From Epiperipatus broadwayi (taxonomy: Eukaryota; Onychophora; Udeonychophora; Euonychophora; Peripatidae), in contig JAQFVV010000023.1 of assembly GCA_028023455.1 (NCBI GenBank), positions 1,541,501 through 1,605,500 on the forward strand: 64,000 nucleotides of DNA, read 5' to 3'. The first letter of the stretch is position 1. Every line of letters begins with the position of its first letter. The position numbers and the translations under genes are program-made. Below are positions 11,001 through 20,775 of the stretch, in pieces. The notes under the pieces are model-generated. The model saw only the letters and a program-made list of their open reading frames with translations, searched no databases and was not told where the DNA came from.

Positions 11001-12996
11001 AATAAATGCAGATCTTTGTAAAGTAATATTGTAAATAAAAAATAATAATTTTCATTAGGATTCAGAAAAAATTTATAACATGTTTAAATTCAATGAGTAA
11101 AACTGAAGAGAATTTTAGTTTGCATTTATTTTGTAAGTACATGTTTCATCTTTGATCTAACTATCTCAGAGGAGTCCATAATAGTTTTTAATTTCGATTT
11201 TATTCTTTACAAAAATTATTTTCATCATGAAACTGATAAAAAACAAAATGAAGTCACATCTGACTGATTCACATTTGAAAAATATTCTGTTGATTATATT
11301 TATAAACTCAAACCCAAACAATTGAATGGACTTCAGAATGGAGTCATAGCTGTGAGTACAGAAAGTTTGATATTTAATTCAAATTGTCATACTAAGTCTC
11401 ATTAAACTAAACAATATTTAACCTTTAATGTTTTTTCTATAGTGCACTATTATTTATTAATTTTAAAAAGCAAGTTGTTGTCTCTCTATAATATAAGATA
11501 TTTTAAGCAAAAATAGAATAGTGGCACAAAAGTTATAATGCTGCATGTGAACTTATGCATGATGTGTTTTACTATAAAACATTGACCACCCTTAAACTAA
11601 TTGAAGATTGCATTCAAAATCTCAATAATTAAATATGTTACTGGAATTAGGTCTGACATTCTGAATTGTTTTTATTTATTTCTAAAATAAATTTATTTTT
11701 CCTAGAGAACGTTTTGAAATATTTATTGACTATGTATTTCCTAGTTAATTAGGAATTTTTCATGTCAATATTTTTATGAAAAGCTATTTTAACTGATAAT
11801 TATACTTATAATTCTTTGCTTCAGGTTTATCTGCCTAATCATTTTTCTTTAGATTAAGCAAACTGATCTGCCTAAAATCAATCAATAATTTACGTTCTTT
11901 TTTTATTTATTTTTTCTTTCTGTTTTCAGTCACTTATGTTAGTAAATATCCAATTATAATGAATATATAATGCCATCGAGTATCCCTTTACACTTACTAT
12001 CATACCAGAATTGTGTCTTTGTGTAATCAGATTTCCATTGATACTGGTTAAAAACAAATACCATTCATGCAAGAGCTCATTTTCCCATAACCTTTCAAAA
12101 ACTTAGAATATTTATTTTGTTTCTTCTCAGAATCATAATTAAAGTAACAAACCATTTATGTATATATTAATTTTATTTATTTATTTATGTTTATTAAGCT
12201 TGGTATATCTATTTTATTTTTCAATTTCAGAGAATCAAAACAAAATAAACATCCTTACATTAGCTTCAAATGCTTTTAATTGATTAATAAAATGTCTTGA
12301 ATTCATTCACCAGTGAATTTCATATTTTTATGTACTTTTGTCAGACTGATTAATATTTATTAATAAATAGAGATTTAAAAAGTTGTTAATGTAATCAATC
12401 ATAGGGTCACTTACTGAGAGATCAACATGCCATTAGATACATTTTCCTCCACGTCTATACATTCGAACACATCCAAGCTTGAATTTTTTCAAGTTTCAAA
12501 TAGTATTACTCCCCCCCCCCCCAATTAGCCAGCTTATGCAATCGAGAAATCTCTTCAGCTTTGCTTATTAGCTAAATATTAGTATGTCCAGGTTAATCTG
12601 CATTAGTTTCAGACAAATGTTAATGTGCAAATTGTAAAAATAAAAATATGATTGTAATATGATATAGCTTTCATTATTGTAATATTATACTCTATTGGTC
12701 CTGAACCTATGGTTACTTTTAAAGTGATAGATGGATTAATGGATATATTATCATATGTAACGGAAGAAAGATTAAAAATATTATTTAAATTTATTGATAA
12801 AATATTCTTATAAGTATAATTTTGCTATTTACAACATATGAGTAGTATACTATATAATTAAATGTATTTCATCGTTATAATTTAAATTAATGACTTTCTG
12901 TTCAATATCGACTGTCTTTTATTAATTTATTTCATAAATTTTGCTTTAATTGATACCAGAGAATATAAATTCATTTATCAAAATAACACAATTATT

Positions 12997-12998
<2 letters not shown>
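8002..12998. other. Long AT-rich desert
   Basis: About 5 kb with no supported gene or bounded element. It contains many short low-complexity frames (for example 8582-8797, 9555-9800, 10308-10553) with no recognisable domain, and a run of C at about 12511-12522. It is very poor in CpG. It could be intron of the SLC17-type gene or intergenic DNA. Confidence 0.5.

Positions 12999-13071
<73 letters not shown>
12999..13071. repeat. (TA)n microsatellite
   Basis: About 73 bases of alternating TA with a single phase slip near 13033. It adjoins, on its right, a segment whose minus strand carries CTGATGA and runs into this array. Confidence 0.95.
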
Positions 13072-13082
<11 letters not shown>

Positions 13083-14800
13083 ATGTCATTCCTGGCTTGT
13101 TGAGTTGCTCATTCTTCTGCTTTTCATCAGAGAAGTTTCCTTGTTATTAAACTAGAATTGTAGAAGATAACTTTCATTCAGAAATTTCTGTCTGCATGGC
13201 AACATCCAAGTATAGTATGTAATTAACTTCTTTTAAAAGTTAAAAGAGGGAGAAAGATAATGGTCTTTTTTCATATCTAATAACTTATATTGACATTTTT
13301 CATTTTTAATCTTTAATAGTTTTCTAGCAAAAAAAAAAGTATAGATATAATGCTAAAAGTAATTAAATTTTAGTAAATCATTTATTTCATTAAAAAAATT
13401 ATATTATCTTTATTATAACATAAACATTTAGAAATTATAAATAAGCTTATAATATATATATATTAGAATTGGAAATAATTAATTTAAAGTGCAGACAAAA
13501 TCTTAACAATATGTCATTTTCAGGAAGTATTATACATATTGTTCTTGGCACGTATATAATGTATATAACATTAAATATTTTTTACTTGCATAAAGTGTAA
13601 AACATTACAAATGCATGGCACTCAGAACCACACAGATTTCAGTTTTCTTATATCTGATTGTATGTGAACATATATTTTAATGCTTATTTTTACTTTCTAA
13701 AAAAAATATGTTAATATTCTAACCCAGATATATAGCGGAAGGCAAAATTTGACATAATAAAAATGGACTTATATGACACTCATACAACACAGCCTTCCGT
13801 TTTAATACATCTTTTTGCTGTGTAAACATTTTATATTTTGTAATATATGCGCTCACTTGATAAAAATATTTTTACACATGGAATATGGTAAATGAAACAT
13901 GTAGTTGATGGAAAACTTTGAAATGTGTAAAACCTGACTTATGCTAAATGTTGTAGAATAAATTTAATAAGGTGGAAACCATCTACATTTCTGCTTCTAT
14001 TTGCTATGAGTTTTAAAAGAATCATTAATGAAATTTTAATTATTTTATTTTTATTTATAAGAAAAATAAAAATGAAAACTTGTTTCAAGATAGAAGAATC
14101 ATTCTTTATTTGTTAATGAAAATTTCAGCTTTTATTCAATAATTTAGAATATAATATTATTTTGTTTAAAATACATAGAGAGAGAATGGAAAGAGGGGTG
14201 GAGAGAGAAAGATATTTTGAAAGTGTGAAGTAATGATCAGTTAGTTTAGCAAAGATCCATCTGATAAAGAGTGAATATATTTTAAAACTCAATTCAATGT
14301 TAACTTTTCACTTTACACCTAAGAGATATCAGTGGCTGCAGAAAGGATTATGCTATTAACCAAAGGAGATCCTTTGATTGTTCTTTAAGGTTTAAAAGAA
14401 CTGAGCAGGACAAATTCCTAATATCCACTCCATAAGTTTTTGTCATTGCAGCTGTTATTATTAGATGATTATATTATATAGTGTATGAAAATGGATGGAC
14501 TGCTCTCCAATGTATATCAACCAACATGTTGAGTTTATTGGCTTTTTACCTCTAAATTTAAATAAACACCATGGTTTTTTTTTCTAAGATCTTTGATAAT
14601 TTTTAAATGAAAACATCAGTTGGGTTTTCTTGAAGGCAGAATGAATGTGTGGGTGAATTTAGTTTATTAATAGATATTTACAATCATGATAGACAAAAGT
14701 AAATCATAGTCCTTATTCACGGGAAGCTGTAAAGTCACCAGCCAAGGTAGTGGATGATAATCCTCTGATTGTGGATGAAAGCTGCCATTTGATAATGATT
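13072..14800. other. AT-rich non-coding stretch
   Basis: No gene recognised. On the minus strand 13072-13140 reads CTGATGAAAAGCAGAAG...ATGTTGAAATTGA and then the (TA)n array, resembling the 3' part of a SINE-like repeat that ends in TA dinucleotides (compare 42403-42570). The segment 13730-13800 (AGCGGAAGGC...GCCTTCCGT) is bounded by short inverted ends and could be a tiny MITE; this is weak. Confidence 0.4.
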
Positions 14801-15307
14801 TTTTTAGGTATTTTCAAATAAATGAAGATTGCAAGGACTGGAAAAAGAACTATCTAATATTAAGTTGGGCATTGTTGAGCTTAGTTAGAAGAAAAGATTA
14901 AGAGATAATTGATTTGAAAAATGATATACTATATTATGAAAGTACAAATATTGGAAGTACAAAGGAAACTGGATTCATTATAAATAAATAGTGGAAGAAC
15001 AATATTGTGGAGATGGATTATATATCACATAGAGTGATAAGATTGATTATTCAACTTAATGAAAGATATCAAATGCAGATAATTCAAGTTTATGCCCAAT
15101 AAGTTCTCATTCTGATGAAGTAGAAGATTTTTATATGGTTCTAAACAATATTTTAAAATTTGTCATGAGAGACTTAGTAAGAGTAAATTTGGTTATGATG
15201 ATAGAAATGAGAGAGGAAACAGACTTGTCAAGTTTGCAGAAAAAGAAAAAAAAATACTAAATGAACATATAAGCATTCAAATAAAAGTTCTGCAAATTTG
15301 GATTATT

Positions 15308-15523
15308 TTGACTAACAGAAAATGTGAATTTCAAAATTGTAATGTTCTTAATATATGCAACTCAGGAAGTGATCATCAATTACTGAGATGTAAAATGCAT
15401 GTTAATGCAAAAATAGGTAGACAAAAATTATTAAGACAAACAATTTTCATGGTTGATATTTCTAACCTTCAAAAACATTTCAATGAATTTAAATTAGAAC
15501 TGCAAATCATTTTAAAATATTAA
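15308..15523 (+). pseudogene. LINE endonuclease C-terminal fragment
   Basis: The frame reads NSGSDHQLLRCKMHVNAKI in its middle. The SDH triad belongs to the last conserved block of APE-type LINE endonucleases, where the histidine is catalytic. It ends at a stop before the RT-connecting region. It belongs to the decayed RTE-like LINE around it and is not a host gene. Confidence 0.7.
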
Positions 15524-16215
15524 CAGATTTGTAATATGATTCAGATTTGAAGGAAATCAATAGAAAGATAACTGATATATTATTAAGAATTGCAACAAAA
15601 ATAGCTGGTACAAGAAAGCAGCAATTTACCAATAAATTTTCTATTGAGACAATACAATGAGGAAAAAAGGAATATAAATAAATGATCCAGTAAGAAAAAT
15701 TGACATCTAGAGTTTTGTAAAATGGTACAAAAAAGAGATAGAAAATATAATTATGAATTAACTTCACAAAAAAATCACATTATAGCAATAAAGAAAACAA
15801 AGTATCCCTTATAATTGCTTCATCTTACATCTTCTAAATTGCCTAGTATTTTAAATGAAAAAGTGAACCATGCAATTAAATTTTTGAAAAAGGAAAAGTT
15901 TCAATAATGGTGGAATTATAATTATTATCTTAAAAGAAGCAGGTAAATAAGTAGAAAAGTCTTTGGCAAAGTTACAAATGTCTAAATGATACAGATGTAC
16001 CAGATGTTTGGAAGAATGCAATAGTAATTTTGATAATTAAAAAAGATGATAAAGAATTTATTAGAAATTACAGAACCTATCAATCATCAATTCTATATAA
16101 TTTTTACCAAGATAATTACAACTCATCTGCAGTGAATTTTGGATTTTAACCAACCAAAAGAACAAGCAGGATTTTAAAGTGTTTTTAGCACTGTGAATCA
16201 CATCACATCCAAATA

Positions 16216-16437
16216 TTGAAAGAAGTTATAGAAATAATCAATGATTATAAGTTGTCATTATGTTTTGGATTTGTGGATTATGAAAAAGCATTTGATTCTA
16301 TAAGCATTTCTACAGTAATTAAAGCATTGGATCATCAATTTATAGATTCAGGATATTGTCATATCCTGAAGAATATTTATCAAAATGTAACAGCTAAGAT
16401 TAACTTGTATAGTTATACTAAAAATATTAACATTTGA
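16216..16437 (+). pseudogene. LINE reverse transcriptase fragment (motif A)
   Basis: The 73-residue frame contains LCFGFVDYEKAFDSI, RT palm motif A with its catalytic aspartate, and the following helix block LDHQFIDSGYCHILKNIY. The wording matches the minus-strand copy at 59849-60193 nearly residue for residue, fixing its identity. Motif C (FADD) lies about 125 bases downstream (about 16560-16590) in a different frame and is damaged. Confidence 0.8.
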
Positions 16438-17260
16438 AGGGTGTGTGAAAGGGTGACACAATATCTCCAAAACTTTTTACAGCAATTTTACAAGAAGTAT
16501 TTCATGATTAAAATGGGAAACTAAGGTATTTAATAGATTAATAAGATTAATTAAGTCATTTAGATTTTGCATATGATGTAATTGCTTTTGTTAATAATGT
16601 TGCAGAACTTTAAGAAATGTTTAATGAATTTTCTCAAAAGAAGGAAATAAAGATTGACAATGATGAAGTTAACAACTTCTAATGCCTTTGTCAAATTATT
16701 AATACAGATAGAAACATGAAGGATGAAATTAATCATAGAATTAAACTTTGTGAAGTGCTTTTGGTAGAAATAACTTAATATTATAAAGAGATATAACTAT
16801 GTATTTGAAAAGATTTTTAATAAGTGTGTTTTACCAGTTCTTTGTTATGGATCTGATATTGGCACTCTTAAAAGAGCAATAAAGAGACTTCAGATCACTC
16901 AACAAAGTATGGAGATATGTATGTTAAAAGTAAGAAGAAGGGATTAAAAACAAAATATATAGATGAGAAAACAAATTGGTATAACTGACATCATTATACG
17001 AATTAAGTGACTAAATTGGAGTTGGTTTGAACATATTGTAATAATAGATACATGGTCAAAATTTTAAACTGGATACCAAGAAATTGTAAAAGACCTAAAA
17101 AGAAAGCACATGTGAAATGGATCAATGAAATAAGGAAGTTTGCTGGTATGATATGTAGAAAAGAAAATAGAAATCAGAGAAACTAAATTAAACTTGAAGA
17201 GACTTGTATGCTGCAATGGATCTATAATGATTGAAAATGATAATGATGCTGGATAGATGT

Positions 17261-18394
17261 CAATTAAAAAACAGATGAATTTATTTTATGGATAATGGTC
17301 ATATACTTAACTCTTTCTATTGTTTTAAACTTATGTTTAATATATATTAAATGTTGACAGTCATTAGTCTAATCATAAAATAAACAATACAAACACTAAA
17401 CCATTTAATGTAAATGTTTATTTTTAATCTCAATTATCCAATCAAGAAATTAGCATTTTCTTGATTAGACAAAGGATAAATTATACTGACATATTTCTTT
17501 CTTTGAATTTTTAACAACTTAAAACATATAAAATAATGTCCCCAAGAGAAAAATGAATATACAAACAAAACTAAATGAAAATATTACTCTCATTCTATTA
17601 CATGACAATTAAAATATATACACTAAACATTAATTAATTTGAGGATACAATAATAATAATAATCTCATATTTTTATATTGAGATCAATTTACCAAAATAA
17701 TTTGAAATTGTACATATTCCTATATCTCTGACTATTTATTATTTGTTTTCACACAGCTGATAAAATAATTCACAATCTGATTATTTATAGACTTTCCTTA
17801 GATAATTGTCACAAATTGATTTTTGTAGTTTTCCATCTCTGATAAATATGGATTGATTTATGAACTTTCAATTGAACTTTTGTTCACATATATATAATAA
17901 AGCATATAAATAATAAGATATAGAATAAGAAAGTCATAATGGTCATCTTTCATTCTCTCATTCACTCTCCTCCAGCAGGTTATTTTAAAATCTCTTGTCA
18001 GCAGATGTCCAATTGTTTTTTACATAACAGGCTCACATTTTGAGGTCATCATTGTCACAGTTGACGTTTTAAAGGATTCTTCCTTGGAGATTTTCATTTA
18101 TTATATTTGAATACCAACTTTTTATTTACAAGAGATTATTACCAGCAGTTGAAAGTAACTTGTTGCAGAAAATGATTTTTTCTTACTATAGTCTGGTAAA
18201 CAGTTTAATCAACACAAGAATAATGAAAGCAAATAAAATAAAGTGACCCTATTTATATCCAATGCATTCTTGACCTTAACAGATCCAAAACAGACAAAGA
18301 CAATGACAAAAAATATTTTACTTAACTTTTTTTATCTTTTTCATTTTTCTTAATATTATCACTTTTTGTAATTGAATATATATATATAATTAAG
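17261..18394. other. AT-rich non-coding stretch
   Basis: No supported gene. It is low-complexity AT sequence with a (TA)n run just before the foldback element (about 18376-18388). Confidence 0.5.
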
Positions 18395-18761
18395 TTAATC
18401 GGTACTGTGGTATTAGAGCTGCGACATGAAGAATTATAATCGTTTAATCATTAAATTAATTAGGTTATTAAATCAAAAACGTATTTTAAAATCTACATTT
18501 AAAAAAAAACAATTTAACAAAAAAAAAATGCGAAAAGCATTAATGTGAAGAATAGTTAAAATGCGAGTTTAAATCAAATTGAGTGTGTGTTTGCACGTGC
18601 ATATTCTGCATAATCTATTTTAAAACAGTGTACAGGCTTACACCTGCATTTATATATGTAATATATGGGGGATTCGAACGCAGACTTTCACACGACCTAC
18701 AACTCTCATTGCCATCTTATATTGCTGACTCACCTGATCACACACATGTTGAAAAGATAAA

Positions 18762-18802
18762 TAATCGCAAATATACGTATTTCGTGCTAAACCAGCACTC
18801 AT
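18762..18802 (-). ncRNA. Partial hammerhead ribozyme in the left arm
   Basis: Reading the minus strand from 18802 down: ATGA (rest of CTGATGA), stem II GTGCT/AGCAC with loop GGTTT, an intact GAAA core box (complement of 18780-18783), the stem III loop region and ATA cleavage triplet, then the stem I 3' strand ending GATTA. The 5' strand of stem I and the CTG of the first core box are lost at the inverted-repeat breakpoint. So this copy keeps the core residue that the right-arm copy has lost, and lacks what the right-arm copy keeps. Confidence 0.7.
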
Positions 18803-18868
18803 GAAAGTATGATGATTGGTTATCTTAATATAAAGCTGAGTACTAATTGTATATATGTGTGGAGATGG

Positions 18869-18925
18869 TAATCTGAACCAACTGATGAGTGCTGGCTTAG
18901 CACAAAATACTTATATTGGTGATTA
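18869..18925 (+). ncRNA. Type I hammerhead ribozyme motif (one core substitution)
   Basis: Stem I pairs TAATC (18869-18873) with GATTA (18921-18925), then, after a 3-nt TGA bulge, ACCAA (18877-18881) with TTGGT (18916-18920). The core box CTGATGA is at 18882-18888. Stem II is GTGCT (18889-18893), loop GGCTT, AGCAC (18899-18903). The second core box should be GAAA but reads AAAA (18904-18907). Stem III is 2 bp (A18907-T18914, T18908-A18913) with a 4-nt loop, followed by A18915, giving an ATA cleavage triplet with the scissile bond after 18915. A bulged stem I and a very short stem III are typical of metazoan retroelement hammerheads. The G-to-A change in the core probably abolishes cleavage of this copy. 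Confidence 0.8.
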
Positions 18926-19289
18926 TTTATCTTTTCAACGTGTGTGATCAGGTGAGTCAGCAATATAAGATGGTATTGAGAGTTATATGTCGTGTGAAAG
19001 TCTGAGTTCGAATCCCGCATATATTACATATATAAATGCAGGTGTAAGCCTGTACACTGTATTAAAATAGATTATGCAGAATATGCACGTGCAAACACAC
19101 ATTCAATTTGATTTAAACACGCATTTTAGCTATTCTTCACGTTAATGCTTTTCGTATTTTTTTTTGTTAAATTGTTGTTTTTTTAATGTAGATTTTAAAA
19201 TATGTTTTTGATTTAACAACCTAATTAATTTAATGATTAAACGATTGTAATTCTTCATGTCGCAGCTCTAATACCACAGTACCAGTTAA

Positions 19290-20640
19290 TCTTCTTATAT
19301 ATTTGAAATTAATTAGATCTATTTGTTTATTCTCAAATTAATAAAAGGGAGATTTAATACAAAACTAAAAAAAAATATTTTTATTTCTTTAATTTTTTTT
19401 TTTTTTGTGTGATATTTAATAAACCTAAATAACTTATTTTTAGTAATATATCCATGCAGGACTTCACATATATTTTTATTATATAACTTAAATATTTGTG
19501 AATACAATTTAAAATTCTATATATTAATATGTTACATAGTCAATTCTTTGAAATTTTATTGGATCTCTATATGAAGGTTTTATTCTATTTTACTGATGTT
19601 TTATTTTGTTTTATTTTATTGTTATTTTACATACATTATAGAACACTAGGTGGTATATTCTATCTGCAATAATTGCTTAACATTAAAATACATAATTAAC
19701 ATTTGAAAAAACCAAATGCTGAAAAAGGATTATGTATAATTATTATTAATATATATTTATATAGCTGTTGTATATTATTATTATTATTTTTATAATTTAT
19801 ATGAAAGAACTGCATAATGGATTTTATTAATTGTTAATATTTATATATGCTTAAATCTCAAATTTTAAAGACAGGAGATTGTTAAAGGACATTATAACAA
19901 CATATAAATGAATCAACCAATGCACTTCCATCATGGGAGAAATAGTAGCCTGAGAAAAATTCTCACAACAAGTTGTAGAGAATTCTGGATTCAAAACTTT
20001 TGTTTTGCATAAGTTTAAAAAAATTGTTTAGATGATTATCCTAATGTGTTAATTATTTTAAGTTTTATTTTATGATCTCTTAGCACTATATTTAGTTCTA
20101 GTAAACTACATTTTATTATGTATATTGTATTTATATAGCATATTATTTAATATATATTAATTAAAGAGGAAGTGGATGTTTAAAAAAAAGTTAACATTTT
20201 TTGCTAAGCAGTTAGAAATACTTGAGCTGCATTTTAAAGCAGTTTAAATATAAAAAAATTGTATTTAAAAAAAATCATTTCATCTTGTCTTTACTATAAA
20301 TATGTTATGATTTGCTAATTTTTTTTAAAAAAGTTTCCTTTAATGTGACATTGTCAGCTAATATTTAAAGTTATATATAATTAGGATGTAATATTCACTT
20401 TAAACATGCAATGTAAGCATGCTTGTAAATATGTAAAGAGAAGTGTCTAAGTGTTAAACAATGGGTAATATAATTATTAGAGTTTTAAGTTAAAGGGTTA
20501 TTTTGAAATTTAATCAACTTCACTTGTATATAAATTTGTCTTTATTTTGATTATTGTGAGTTAGATTTTATATATATAGAATTTATTACATAAATGCAGT
20601 TGTTTGATCACTGCCGAATGGTTAAAATATTCATATCTAT
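19290..20640. other. AT-rich non-coding stretch
   Basis: No supported gene or bounded element. A short hairpin, GAGAAAAATTCTC, lies near 19953. Homopolymer and TA-rich sequence dominate. Confidence 0.5.
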
Positions 20641-20649
20641 ATTGTTCAT

Positions 20650-20775
20650 GGTTTTGTTCAGTAAGTTGTGTTAGTATTAAATTAGGGATTGGACTCAAAA
20701 GAGCCATTTCTGTAATTAAGTTGAGTTATTATTAAATTGGGATTCAGACCTAAAATGGTCATTCCCTAGAATTAT
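20650..20775 (+). repeat. Diverged tandem repeat of about 60 bp
   Basis: Two diverged units read GTTGTGTTAGTATTAAATTA..GACTCAAAAGAGCCATTTCTGTAATTA and GTTGAGTTATTATTAAATTG..GACCTAAAATGGTCATTCCCTAGAATTA. Sequence of the same type (TTAGG..TCTCAAAATGAGTCATCCCTGTA) recurs several times at about 31930-32160. The family is unrecognised and could be the tail or satellite part of a mobile element. Confidence 0.5.

Larger units (their letters stand above)
14810..17260 (+). mobile_element. Decayed RTE-like LINE, endonuclease plus RT (copy 1)
   Basis: This is the only RTE-like copy here retaining the endonuclease half. Readable pieces in order are ELSNIKLGIVEL (about 14850), the APE-type endonuclease block with QIIQVYA at 15077-15100 and GSDHQLLRCKM at 15366-15400, then RT. 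RT motif A is FVDYEKAFDSI at 16269-16301. A further block (LDHQFIDSGYCHILKNIY) runs to 16380. Then come decayed motif B/C and a C-terminal region to about 17230. Stops and frameshifts are frequent. The C-terminal region aligns with the copies at 30.0-31.9 kb and 57.5-60.9 kb. Assignment to RTE rests on the endonuclease-RT layout without ORF1 and on RT motif wording; it needs a phylogeny. Confidence 0.75.
18395..19289. mobile_element. Foldback element: two inverted tRNA-like, ribozyme-bearing units
   Basis: Arms 18395-18802 and 18885-19289 are inverted copies of about 405 bp, differing at scattered sites, separated by an 82-bp spacer. Each arm contains a tRNA-like stretch with perfect box B wording, GTTCGAATCC in the right arm (about 19007-19016) and the reverse complement GGATTCGAAC in the left (18670-18679). 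The inner ends of the arms fall inside a hammerhead ribozyme motif (separate entries). No protein is encoded; the frames at 18583-18804 and 18820-19020 are by-products. Unlike the surrounding DNA the arms retain many CpGs, suggesting a relatively young insertion. A tRNA-like module joined to a hammerhead recalls PLE terminal units and metazoan retrozyme-like elements. Confidence 0.85.

Noticed and set aside
12950-13150. A 66-residue protein of alternating Tyr/Ile
   Set aside because: Translation of a (TA)n array.
15108-15130. Hammerhead ribozyme at a CTGATGA word
   Set aside because: The word lies in LINE endonuclease codons and no stem II or GAAA follows at the right distance.
18583-19020. 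Two similar proteins of about 70 residues on opposite strands
   Set aside because: They are translations of the two arms of the inverted repeat, which has tRNA-like and ribozyme structure rather than coding features.
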